From: Mesostigma viride
Lineage: Eukaryota; Streptophyta; Mesostigmatophyceae; Mesostigmatales; Mesostigmataceae
NCBI GenBank assembly: GCA_009746045.1
Contig: RPFO01000175.1
Span: 3,757,231-3,821,230, forward strand
Length of the DNA: 64,000 nucleotides
Direction: 5' to 3'
Position numbers and translations under genes: made by a program. This document shows positions 20,127-30,115 of this stretch, one piece after another. How positions within the stretch are numbered: position 1 is the first letter of the stretch; each line of letters starts with the position of its first letter. The notes under the pieces were generated by a model, which worked only from the letters and a program-made list of their open reading frames with translations, made no database searches and had not been told where the DNA came from.

Positions 20127-21260
20127 TTAGTGCCTTGGGCTTGACAGTTGACTCCCCAGCTGTTGACCTTGCAGCCTGTTCAACAAGTACCTCTGCAACC
20201 TGGCCAGGGCTGACAGATTCCCCTGCAACAGATGTGGTCGTTGCGTCAGTGATGTCACTGGGACCTGAAAATCCTGCAGATCCTGTGAGCCTTGTGCCTG
20301 ACTGCCCTCATTCATCAGGTTAGGCTTGACATATGACCAACTCAGCCGGTGTACATGCTTTGGTTCGTCCTCCATGCTGACCAAGCATGCGTGGCTAGCT
20401 TCATCAACCTGGGTAACCACCCCAGGACTCCAGCTACCACGTTTGCCATAAAGGCTAGGTTCCTTCCAAGCTAGGACCTTCTGACCCACTTGTGGCTCCA
20501 GCATCTTCCAACCCCGGTCCTTCTCCCTCAGCTTGGCAAAGGTGACATGTGCAGCATGTTTCCAGCCCTCCAGCACATGTGGTGGGCACAGGCCATGATA
20601 TAGACCCATTGGGCTGACAGCAACTCCATCATAGTAGAAGTTAACCCTGCTGTTCAGCTGCTGCTCCACGTTCCTCAGCCATGCACTCCTGACAAGTGCA
20701 GGTGCAGACAAGGGTACCCAGTCTTCAGAGATGATCAATTTCTTGACCTCCTGGATTGCCCTCTCGATAGCACCCTGCTGCCCATGAGCCTCCCTAGGTG
20801 TAACCAGCAACTCAGGAAGGGTAGGATCACCCTTGAGATGCTGAAACTGCATGTCCACCTGGATCCTTGTGGTAGGAAACTTGGCTCTTACATTCTGCAG
20901 GGCAGCCAGCAAGTACCTGTTCTTCATAGAAGGTAAATGCTCCAGCACCTTGTATTTCGTGTACCTGTCCACGCACACCAACAGTTGCATGCCCCTGATG
21001 TGTTGGATATCACACTGCAGATCACCAATGCTCTGAGGTAGAGCTTTGGCATGTGATTTCCTGGGCTTGTTGGAGGACAACTGGCACTTACACCGTGAGG
21101 CAGCTTGCTGACACGCCTTAAGAAGGGGTGCCCTGCCCATACGGAAGGCAAAGTTGTTTGACAGAGAAGTGGCATGCCCAAACATGTTGTGGATTCGGGC
21201 ACCCAACTCCTGGTACACAGAGGAAGCAGTCCCTGGCACAGTCAGGACTGTGCTGTCAGG
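20127..21260 (-). CDS. pol: Copia integrase
   Basis: One long minus frame encodes a zinc-binding region (ARIHNMFGHATSLSN, then CQQAASRCKCQ, an HHCC-like set with compressed spacing), and a core with DLQCDIQHIRGMQLLVCVDR (first Asp), TTRIQVDMQFQH (second Asp) and AHGQQGAIERAIQEVKK (Glu). The C-terminal part has GQKVLAWKEPSLYGKRGSWS, then GVVTQVDEASHACLVSMEDE and WSYVKPN, which resembles an SH3-like DNA-binding tail. Integrase inserts the cDNA. The frame opens at about 21500 and continues into a Pro/Gln-rich linker before the retropepsin-like domain. Confidence 0.85.
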   Translation of the reverse strand, partial: PDSTVLTVPGTASSVYQELGARIHNMFGHATSLSNNFAFRMGRAPLLKACQQAASRCKCQLSSNKPRKSHAKALPQSIGDLQCDIQHIRGMQLLVCVDRYTKYKVLEHLPSMKNRYLLAALQNVRAKFPTTRIQVDMQFQHLKGDPTLPELLVTPREAHGQQGAIERAIQEVKKLIISEDWVPLSAPALVRSAWLRNVEQQLNSRVNFYYDGVAVSPMGLYHGLCPPHVLEGWKHAAHVTFAKLREKDRGWKMLEPQVGQKVLAWKEPSLYGKRGSWSPGVVTQVDEASHACLVSMEDEPKHVHRLSWSYVKPNLMNEGSQAQGSQDLQDFQVPVTSLTQRPHLLQGNLSALARLQRYLLNRLQGQQLGSQLSSPRH

Positions 21261-21464
21261 TTGTCCAGCATCACCATGCTGACTTCCATCCTGTTCTGAC
21301 TCAGAGCCTGAGTCACCCTGCTCATGCCCAACACCTGGACCGCCAGCAGGGACCACATGCATACCACCAGAGGCCTTCACACCCCTCTGTGGTTGTACAT
21401 TGGTTTCTCTCAAAATGAGAGGTCCACCCTCGTGCCCAGCACGAGGATGCATGGGGTCAGACAT

Positions 21465-22754
21465 TCTTACAGCTGCACCAGCTGTCAAGGACGTCTTCAT
21501 AGGAACCTGTACCTCTCCAGGTGACCTGGGGCCACCTGAACCTGGAGATCACCCTCTTGTTGCCCAGATATAAAATCTGCATTGGAGCACCTGGCCTCCC
21601 CCTTGGGTGAATTAAGGTGTGTAGGGGTTGCCTCAGACAGTCACTGCTCCTTGTTGTCTTCTTGCTGACTGCCCTTTGAAGGCTGGCCTGCCTGGGACTT
21701 GTTGTTGTTCTTCTTGTTGTTGTTGTTTTCTTGTTGCTGCCCTGGCCCTGGGACTTCTTGAAGCTGGGACACTCCTTCTTGATGTGCCCCCACCCCTTGC
21801 ACAGGTAGCATTGTATCTTTGACTTGCCCTGGCCACTGCCCCCGTTGTCAGACGCGTTGCCCTGCTTGGGCTGACCACCCACCCGCCTGAACACCGACTT
21901 GGAGTGTGACCTCCTGTCAGGTCGGGTGAATGATCTCCCTTGCGCTTGTTGTGGTTGCCCCTACGCCCTCCTTGGCTTCTGTCAGCCTCAGACGTCTTGG
22001 AGCCACCCTGGGTACGCCCACCTGCCTGGGTAGCCTTCACTGCTGGCACTCCACCCTCAAACAGCTCCTCTGCCTCGAGTGCTTGTTTGATTATGACCTT
22101 GTAGGCCTTGAGGGTTGAGTGTGGGGCACACATGACCTTTAAGGAGCCACGTGTAGCCTTGTCCAGCCCAGAAACCTTGAGCCAGTTTGTCAGGGCTATG
22201 TTATCAGCAACATTAAAGCCGTGAGCCCTGCCCTCCTCAACCATTTTACAATAGTTAAGGAAGTTCTGGATCAGGTCTCCCTTGACCTCCCACCCTTGAT
22301 ACTTGTCCTGCCAATGGATGCCGACCTTCTTGCGTTGGTCTTCCAGCAGCTCCTTCAGCTCAGCTACGTACAGTGCCCAGGCCTTATTGGCCTTTTTGCA
22401 CTCCCTGGTCAGGTCCTTAATCTGGTCAGTACACTTGCCAAAAGTGCTACTTCCTATCCAGATCTGATAGTAATTTGTACCACCGTACAAGCTAGGGAAC
22501 CCTTCCAATCCTTCCACAAACTCTTCAGCCTGCTTAGGCTTGGAGTCTGAGGTTACAGGCTGCAGCTGATTAACAATTAAAAGACCCTGTGTGGTGAGAT
22601 CAAAACCATGAACAGCTTGTGCATTATTATTATTGTGATGAATGTTGGTAATCTCTCCGGTAACCCCCACGTCATCTACGTGAGCGGTCCCACTACCAGC
22701 ACCACCATTATTCCCACTGGCTGGGGCACCTTTGCTACGGCGCCCGTCTGCCAT
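21465..22754 (-). CDS. gag: Copia Gag with zinc knuckle
   Basis: Begins at the ATG for MADGRRSKGAPASGNN. The capsid-like helical region (about residues 70-230) includes NYYQIWIGSSTFGKCTDQIK, WALYVAELKELLEDQRKKVG, IQNFLNYCKMVEEGRAHGFN and CAPHSTLKAYKVIIKQALEA. A basic linker follows; the frame changes near 21910 and the nucleocapsid knuckle CYLCKGWGHIKKEC (CX2CX4HX4C) follows. Gag forms the particle and packages RNA. At the end of this frame, EDVLDS meets GAAVRMS in the neighbouring frame, so a DSGA-like protease box is split exactly at the frame boundary. Confidence 0.85.
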
Positions 22755-22921
22755 TCTGCACTACAAGCTATTCAAAACACCTCAGCACAGCAGCAGAACA
22801 AAGTATGTACAAAAGATTGTCGCAACTGCCGCTTGCGCCGGTGTCGCCGCCGCCCCCGCGAATTGCCGCCGAAAATTCGACAAAAAAATGTCGACGAGCA
22901 CTGGATAAAAAATTGGCCGAC

Positions 22922-23633
22922 TCAGTAGTCGAGGCCCCGGAAATCACAGTACTCGTAGGTAAACTCAGGATCCTCCATATCCGGCGTGTGTGCCGGACCT
23001 GCACCGGTATGTATTAAAACCGGTGTGCTTCCCGTCGCGAAAGTTGCGCGCGGTCGACGCGCGACGAGGCGCAGAGGATGAGTAAAAATGGATAACAATT
23101 CCCACCCTGCGGGAATCCACTCTCGCAGAGATGCGAGAAAAGCCACCAGGTTAATAAGAACCTGGCGTTCGCGACTGCGTACGCCGCGTGTGAGCAGCGA
23201 CAGCAACGCGAGATCTTGAAATAAATTTGTCGACACCGCCGGCGCGCCCCCCGTGCGTAGCGATGCCCAGTTTTGTAAGTTTCTCTGGTAACCGGTGAGC
23301 GAAGAGATGGCGTTATCCAGCTCCTCGATGGCAGTGGTGACCTCGTTCACCGACCGCAAACCTCCCCGCACCTGGACCGTAAATTGCGATACAATGTTGC
23401 GAATCGTGTCCAATGGCGCGGATAGCCGGCACCAGCTGCGGCAAATGGGGTCCTCGGGGAAATCCCCGAGCAATGGAAGAACTGCGCGCTGCCGACGATG
23501 AAGTTCGTCGAGCGAGATCGTGACTTCGTCGAGCAATTGCTGCCACGACGGCGCAGTCGGTCTTGTGGAGGACCAGCCGGCGGAGCGGCTATTTCCTCAT
23601 CGGCGGGAATCCGGAATTCTTCAGAATTTGGCA
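22922..23633 (-). CDS. ORF upstream of copia gag
   Basis: Two overlapping minus frames, starting at MPNSEEFRIPADEEIAAPPA and continuing after a frame change near 23540 as SWQQLLDEVTISLDELHRRQ, give a mainly helical protein of about 230 residues ending in FTYEYCDFRGLDY. It lies between the 5' LTR and gag, starting 29 bp inside the LTR. I recognise no domain. Leu-rich heptad-like stretches suggest a helical bundle, so it could be an N-terminal Gag part or an accessory protein. About 170 bp separate its stop from the gag ATG. Confidence 0.45.
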
Positions 23634-23661
23634 TCTTTTTAACGAGGCGTGTAATACGAGT

Positions 23662-24278
23662 TGTAAGAGTGAGAATGCCACGAATTCCGCCATGGTTCTT
23701 GCAGGAAGTTGCCTTTATTAATAACAAGGAAACACAGACGTAAGTCACGTCACTTCCAAGACTGCACGCAGCACAGGCGACAGGGTCGCAGTGCCCAGAG
23801 AACGTGCACGCAAGAACTAGCGTCCCGGTGCGACCAAGTCACACATATAGGTTGTTAGGGACGCGTCCAAGTAATCAGCTGCACTGTCACAGCCGAACTG
23901 TCAATCAATTGATTACACAGACTCTGGCACGCCTTTGGCGCGCAGATCTATCAATTGTCCATACGGCTAGTCCTGTGGACCTATCCGTACACTACTCAGC
24001 ATCAATTGTCTCATAGGTCCTGGCGCGCTACAGCACGCCTACCTATCAATTGACCATCAAGTCCTGTACAAGTCCTGTCAACGTCCTGCGGACTATCAAA
24101 GTGACACTTGTACATCCTGTGTCCGTACGCGCCCACAGTGGCGCGCCGGGTACTGTCGGCACAGCCTAGGAAACGTCATAACTTTTACGTCCCTTAACCA
24201 AATGAGGCGTTCAAGGTGCCGTTGGAAAGAGCGTAACAATCTCTATCCATCTAACGTAAATCCTTTACGTTAACTCCA
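23662..24278 (-). repeat. Copia 5' LTR (617 bp)
   Basis: Same sequence and ends as 16455-17071. The minus-strand sequence just inside the LTR is ACTCGTATTACACGCC, which does not start with TGG and does not resemble the initiator-Met primer site common in copia elements. Confidence 0.97.
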
Positions 24279-24470
24279 CCGCGTGCCCTATCCCATCCAC
24301 ATAATAATGCACAGTCCATGTAATCCCGCGCAACCAGTCCTGAGGTCCTGAGCAGCCTCAAACTTGATGAAATGTTGACCATAGGGGTACTATGTCCCAG
24401 CCCTTGTGCACCAACGGGCCAGTGAAACCAGGTCCCCCCAGACTTGCCACGCAAGGGCAACTCTTTATAT
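24279..24470 (-). pseudogene. Second accessory-ORF 3'-end remnant, right flank of copia
   Basis: The minus strand encodes GGTWFHWPVGAQGLGHSTPM, which parallels NWLYQPAGEQGLGHSIPMAD at the end of the E1 accessory ORF. The left flank of copia carries another version of the same segment, so the copia element now joins two separate accessory-ORF ends. Confidence 0.6.
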
Positions 24471-25650
24471 AGCCAATCGGGACTGTCAGCAGGAGGGAAT
24501 ATTTTTCATGCATACAACTTGATGATCCGGCCGACGAAGTGGCCAGTCATGTATCCCGTCCAGCCGAAACCCAGCCTTACAGCGCGACTGATGCGCGTAA
24601 TCACATGACGATTATTAAGAAGTACTACTAGCGTCGACGACGGTGAGGCACAGCATGCAGTGCAGGCCCCATGCTCAGAAGCGAGGGCGTGCACCAGAAG
24701 AATCTGATCCATCGCCTCACTACCGACAGTTGTACGCGTCCTCTCAAATACAGGCGCGCCGTGAGCCAACCGACCATGCAACGTGGCCGTCCCTGGCCGC
24801 CGCGGGAGTGGCTGTATAGAGGGGGGAAGCCCTAGCGTGGCCGCTAGAGTGCGCCTCCCCTGCACCTGCGAACGCATGCAGGTGCCCTCAAGGCCCTAGT
24901 GTGTCCACTAGAGCGCGCCCCGCCGTCTCTATCCAGCGCAGGAAACAGGCAAAGTCGATCAACACCGGAGACTTGGATAATATGGCACGTTAAGTGCCCA
25001 AAACTAGCAGGGCCCCAGCGTGTCCACTGGAGTGCGCCCTGCCAACTCCTCCACGAAGCTGCAGTAAGTTAGGCACAACACCACTCCGGCCGACGTGCAT
25101 AGACCGGAGCAGTCGCCGGTCCCCGCATTCCTTACTGCCAATGCGCCTGAACTCCACCGCAAGCGCACGGTTGATGTTTGCGCAGGCCCATATGCATGTG
25201 ATGCTCAAGGCCGCCGACGTGGACTGCATAGCGCCCGCAATGCCCGCACTTATATAATGCAATGGGCAGGTCGGGGAGTGACACGCCTTGCAGGAACTGC
25301 CGTATCAGTAACGTTGCCCCTGCGAGACACCGTGCTGCTCATGGAGTAGGGCCGAAGCAACCCCGAAGTCCCAAACAAGAGCTCCTCGGGCTCGATCGCG
25401 CCCAGCGCACAGGTGCTCAAGCACATACAGCGATCGTGGGCCGGGGTCAAACCCGCGCACGACCGATCCGCTTGGCTGTCTTGCCCAGGATCCCGATTCC
25501 CGCAACAGAAACACGCCCCTATGTATGGAGTCCCCACCGCGCATTGCCACATCCCCCACTCGAAGCTTGAGGGCCTCTCACCACCCCTGTACCAGCGCAT
25601 GGCCATGGGGTATAGTACATTTTGCCGCCCACACAGCCCGCCCGCCATGC
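24471..25650. other. GC-rich stretch with three imperfect 25-bp repeats
   Basis: No recognisable gene. Three copies of a CCCTAGYGTGKCCRCTAGAG-type unit, each with a short internal palindrome, lie near 24831, 24892 and 25010. Open frames on the minus strand are unsupported by motifs. Confidence 0.5.
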
Positions 25651-25654
25651 ACAA

Positions 25655-27412
25655 TGTCCAAAAACCAAATGTCCTCATTTGAGGACATAGTCCTCGTTTG
25701 AGACGGGGGGGGTCAGGGGCGCGGTTTTGGCGCCAAATTTGGTCCTAGGGCCACTTGGTGGGTTTTGGCGCGAAACTGGGATAGGTACTGAGCGCGCCAA
25801 GCCCCTGGGGTCGACAGGGGTCGACCGTACCTGGAAAATATGAGGCGACGAAAAGTACCTACAATAGCAAGAACATCGCAATGCAATCGAGTGTTTTGTC
25901 GAGTGGCGGCTATGGGGTCGTGCCAGTTCCGAGGCTTGCCTGAATGTTATAGGGCATTATTTTGCCCCGGACGAAGACAGCATTTTAGATCGTCATCTAG
26001 TGATTTCGAAGATGCTATTCTTCACGTGCAGGTGCTTTGTATATGTCGAAAATTTTGTTCATGAACGGATTTTGGCATTGTTGAAGAAAATCTGAGAGCT
26101 ACGTAGATCGCATGATAGGTCAGTTCGCAGTTCGGTTTTACAATTTCTTTTTCCGCCCAGGCGCTGCGGATATCGCGAGTATGGGTTATGGTACGCTTCT
26201 GGGCTTATGGGCGACATGGGGAGAAGAGGGACCTGGGCAGTTGCATGCGTCAAAGAGTCTCTATTTTTTCGTCGTGATGTCGCAGTCGCGCCTGGCGAAA
26301 ACCAGGGCGAGCGCGAGCCATATTTTTCTTTTGCCGCAAGGCTGGGTGCTTCCCACGCGTCACCGTCCTTTAATATATATTTCTTGAGCTGGCCCGCGCA
26401 GCTGGCGGCCTGGGCGCACGTCAAGAGCAAGGTTCCGACTGTCATTCTCAACCGCATCGTTCTGAGTAAGCGTGTTAAGCGGATTGTAACCTATAACTCT
26501 CGCAGACGTGATAATTCCGGTTGCTTTCAATGCCCAACTTCGTGGTTTTGATTACGTTTATGTCCGGGGAATAACGGAAGTTTGCTGGGCAGTACTTTCT
26601 TTTCCCGCTGCGTCACTGAAAAGGTAAACGGCCTTGCGTTATCAAAACAGCAGCAACTAGAAGTCGCTGTGCTTAATTGCGATGTGGTAGTTTGATTCAA
26701 CACATATACTGCCTTGTTGCTGAGAAGTTTTTCAAGGCTTGCTGGTATGTTGCCCATATGTTTCTAATGCTTCAACTCATGTCCAAGTGATCAAGACTGG
26801 CTTGGAAACTTGAGCTTGTCATGTTTACATTGTGCTTGTGTTACAACTTGTGCCTCTTTGCAGTATATGTTTCATATATAACGTAAGGGTTCAGCATCAT
26901 GGTTTAGCACCGTGGTGGCAGCCGAGCCTCTACTAACGATCATGGACCTAACCTTGGCGAGTATTTGCTTCATATTTCACTCGTTGGACTGAGCTAGCTT
27001 TACACCTGCTGTTTGGCCTGCACCATGGTCCCTGGTTGCCAGTTACATTTGGTCCCCCCCCCTGGCAGGCTGCAGGGTCTAGGACTGCGAGGGTGTAACA
27101 TTGACATGTTGTGGGCACCCTGGGTGCATTTTCAGGGCCAGCCATGACCTGGCCATGCCTTCTTTCTTGGCATATTGTTGACTTGAGTGCTATTTGGTCA
27201 CTCGCGTAGCGACCCCCCTGCATTCATAAATCGTAAACAATTATACAATGAGCATATTTCATGGATGTTAAGCATCGCAACTCTTGAACATATCATAAAT
27301 GAACATGGTTCCATACCGTACCCATGGATGTGTTGACATGTGTTAGTTATTACAAATGGTATCCATGCTTAAAAATGTCCTCATTTGAGGACATTTTCTT
27401 GGTGATTAGACA
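25655..27412. mobile_element. 1.75-kb TIR transposon, copy 2 (TSD ACAA)
   Basis: Flanked by ACAA at 25651-25654 and 27413-27416. Ends and body match copy 1 (6665-8415) at roughly 97-98% by eye. Here the right end keeps the full ATGTCCTCATTTGAGGACAT palindrome. The different 4-bp duplications at the two sites confirm the termini. Confidence 0.93.
26207..26551 (+). CDS. 114-codon ORF in the 1.75-kb element, copy 2
   Basis: Same length as the ORF in copy 1, with a few substitutions (for example YFSF for YFSY). No known domain. Low support for being expressed. Confidence 0.25.
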   Translation: MGDMGRRGTWAVACVKESLFFRRDVAVAPGENQGEREPYFSFAARLGASHASPSFNIYFLSWPAQLAAWAHVKSKVPTVILNRIVLSKRVKRIVTYNSRRRDNSGCFQCPTSWF

Positions 27413-27416
27413 ACAA

Positions 27417-28770
27417 GGAACGCCATGCTCTGAGTCCCTCATCCATGCAACCTCATAGGCGCGCGGACACGAGCCACTTGCAAGTCACGCTCGATCGGCC
27501 CCCACCAGTGGTGCAAGGAACAACTCCCTACCGGGCTCAGCCCACAGGAGGGACGCGAACACTGCGCGATGGTAGCCATGCACAGGGTCGCGGGCAGTGA
27601 CTAGGTGCGCAGACTCCGGCAGCTCGATCCTGTCTGCCTCTCAGTCTCGGGTCGCCGTTACTACAGTCCCCGTGACTCGCCCTCGACGGCCAGATCCCGC
27701 ACGTCCCATGTACCTCAGTGCTCTGCCATGGCTCAGCGCGCGTCAGCGCCGGGTCCGCTCAGAGCCGATGTACCGGCCCTATGCAGTGATACCGGTTGTT
27801 ACTCGGACACCGGCAGTCTGCGGGGCGACAGCGCCACATCATGTGGCATCGGCACCATGCACGCGCACTGTTGAGGCGGTGAGACAATGACCGGACACCG
27901 CCACCTGCTTCTGATGCAACCACGACCGGCACCAGCGCCACCAGTGCAACCACGACCGACTGGGTCACTCCACCACTACTGCCGGCAGTACGTGCTGTCG
28001 CCATGCAACTGCACCGTGCCCGCATATGCTTGCAGCCCCGGGGGCCCTTACTCCCGACGGTCGCGGCGGACGCGGGCGCGCCCCGCATGCACGGTTACTC
28101 GAGCCCAGGAGTGCCCTGACCCAGCTAGGCGTCGACTCAATGCCGGGGTAGCCAATTGGTTGGCTACCGACAATTCAACAAGGTGCTGTACATCTGTTTG
28201 TCGGCCGACAACGATTCAGTACAGGCTCCGCCCTGCCTGATCGCCCAGTCGCATCGGGGTTGCAACAGCCTCCACGCACCGTGTCGTCTCCATGCACCGT
28301 GTCGCAATGGTGAAATTATAAATATCACGTACGGGTGCACGAGAAGCGAGGCGCGTCCCTCAAGCGCCAGGAAGTCAGGGAGCCGTGACTCATAGCCGCC
28401 AGCCGGAAGACTCCCTATAATAATACTTGGCCGCGTGCCATGGGACTCCGCGTCCGTTGGTCACGCGGGACGCGACGTGCAGTCAGGCCGTAGTCTGGGG
28501 TCGCAGGCACTCGCTGCCGAATCCGGCATCCCACGCGGAGATGCCTCGGTACGGACGCCTTAGTAGTAGAATCATCAAGCATCCGGTGAGCCCATGTCCA
28601 AAAAGGCTAGGACCATGTGCACATGCGGTGCTGAGTGCCTGACGTGGTCCTCTTCGGGACGACCCGTTCAAGCCCACCGCCAACTGCAGATTATCCCATA
28701 GAGAATATATCATGGAGAAAATATATTATATAGAAAATAGAGAATATCGAAAATATATAATATCCGCACG
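27417..28770. other. E3 interior without recognisable gene
   Basis: GC-rich, with only short overlapping frames on both strands and no family motifs. It occupies the place where RT and integrase would be expected in E3. Confidence 0.4.
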
Positions 28771-28774
28771 CTGG

Positions 28775-28933
28775 CGCATCGATCCCTGGCCTGGCAGTAG
28801 AAGGGTCGTCGGATCCACGCGCGGCTGCGCATCGATCCCTGGCATGGCAGTAGAAGGGTCGTCGGATCCACGCGCGGCTGCGCATCGATCCCTGGCATGG
28901 CAGTAGAAGGGTCGTCGGATCCACGCGCGGCTG
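28775..28933. repeat. 53-bp tandem repeat, three copies
   Basis: Three consecutive 53-bp units begin CGCATCGATCCCTGGC and end CGCGCGGCTG; the first differs at one base. AT-rich TATATA sequence borders both sides. Confidence 0.95.
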
Positions 28934-29191
28934 CGGTGGATTCCTACATAGATGACCGGCTCGATCCAAAGCCGAACCGTGCCGATCATACAGGAGCTAG
29001 ATATAATTAAGAAGAGTATGGTATCATAAAGAAGTGTAGTGGACCAGTACAAGTACTTAGTATATAAAAGGTAGGTATAGTAAAGAAGTATATGGTATTA
29101 TTAGTAGCCATCTGGTTTCATACGCTGTGCGACCCCTCCCCTTCCCCCGGGGACAACGCGTCCACGCGATCGTCCAATTACTGCCAAGGAG

Positions 29192-29610
29192 TCAAGGATG
29201 CTGGACCGCCGGGTGCTCGTGTGTAATGCGATATGCCCTATACTCGCCGTCAGGGCACCAAAAGGAACCATCGGGAAACCAAACTACTCGCCGGCCGGCG
29301 CACGCGAATGTCCACATCCAGCGCGTCCAAAGTCGAGCCCAATGATGATGTCCGCTGCGCCCAGCGGTGCGATGGTCGCAGCCAGGTCGAACGGGGTGCC
29401 TTGCAGCACACCTTTGATCTCTGCCAGACCGGGCGATTGGTGTTGGCGACCATCCGAGTGGGTCAGATGCACGGCCGTCCGGTGTGGGGGCTGGGCGTCG
29501 GGCCCAGCCGGCGCACCAGTGCCGCGTTGAGGAAGGACGTGGAAGCGCCTGTGTCGACCAAAAACTTGGCATCCATGACGGTCGGTTGGCCGTGTCTGAA
29601 TATATTATTA
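29192..29610 (-). pseudogene. pol: E3 retropepsin remnant
   Basis: The minus strand reads TVMDAKFLVDTGASTSFLNA, then after a frame change DLAATIAPLGAADIIIGLDF, then VVWFPDGSFWCPDGEYRA. These are the catalytic and C-terminal signatures of the Ty3 protease also present in E1 and H. Beyond ITHEHPAVQHP the homology stops and no RT follows, only a short stretch resembling the GC-rich linker before integrase. An AT-rich insertion and tandem repeats separate it from gag. Confidence 0.75.
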
Positions 29611-29629
29611 CATTCTCATATATAAAATA

Positions 29630-30055
29630 TCCCATTACCGCCAACGGTACCCTATATAAAACCACTAGTGCTAGACGCCTAATAGTAATTTCCCATTACC
29701 GCCAACGGCGTCCATGCATGGGGTCAGTGTATGATTCCAAACACCCCCCTTACTGCTGATAGCATGATAACAGGGTGACCTGCTACTGTGCAGGACCAAT
29801 GCACCCTTCGTACTACTGACATCATGATAACAGGGTGACCTGCTACTGTGCAGGACCAATGCACCCTTGGTATTTGGTACAGATGTGGGGCAAAACAGAC
29901 ACCCCCCCCCCTTGCCCTACACAGGTGGGCATTCTCAGAATGGCTAAGGTGGCCAGCCACTAGGACTGGAAAAGCGCACCGGAATGAACATATTATGAAA
30001 ATATAATTATTAGTTAAATATAATAATATAGTACTATATATTATAGTATACTTCC
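29630..30055. repeat. AT-rich insertion between E3 gag and protease, with 61-bp direct repeat
   Basis: Two adjacent copies of a unit of about 61 bp containing CATGATAACAGGGTGACCTG lie at about 29755-29875. Shorter CCCATTACCGCCAACGG repeats occur at 29630 and 29692. The right end is AT-rich (TATATTATAGTATA). It separates the Gag tail from the protease. Confidence 0.7.
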
Positions 30056-30115
30056 CAGCGGCAAACTCGTAACCGGCCACTGCTGGTGACTCAAAGGTCG
30101 CACGCTGTCCGGAGG

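Larger units (their letters stand above)
16455..24278 (-). mobile_element. Complete Ty1/copia retrotransposon nested in E3
   Basis: Two 617-bp LTRs frame a minus-strand body: leader ORF, gag with zinc knuckle, integrase, a retropepsin-like domain, RT and RNase H, then about 950 bp untranslated and a purine tract (AAAGAAAAGAAGGGAT) abutting the 3' LTR. No target duplication is found: ACCAGT on the left versus CCGCGT on the right. The LTRs differ by about one visible base, so the copy is young. Internal frames shift at about 21910, 21475 and 19190. Confidence 0.92.

Noticed and set aside
28712..29052. ORFs over 28.7-29.0 kb
   Set aside because: Created by the 53-bp tandem repeat.
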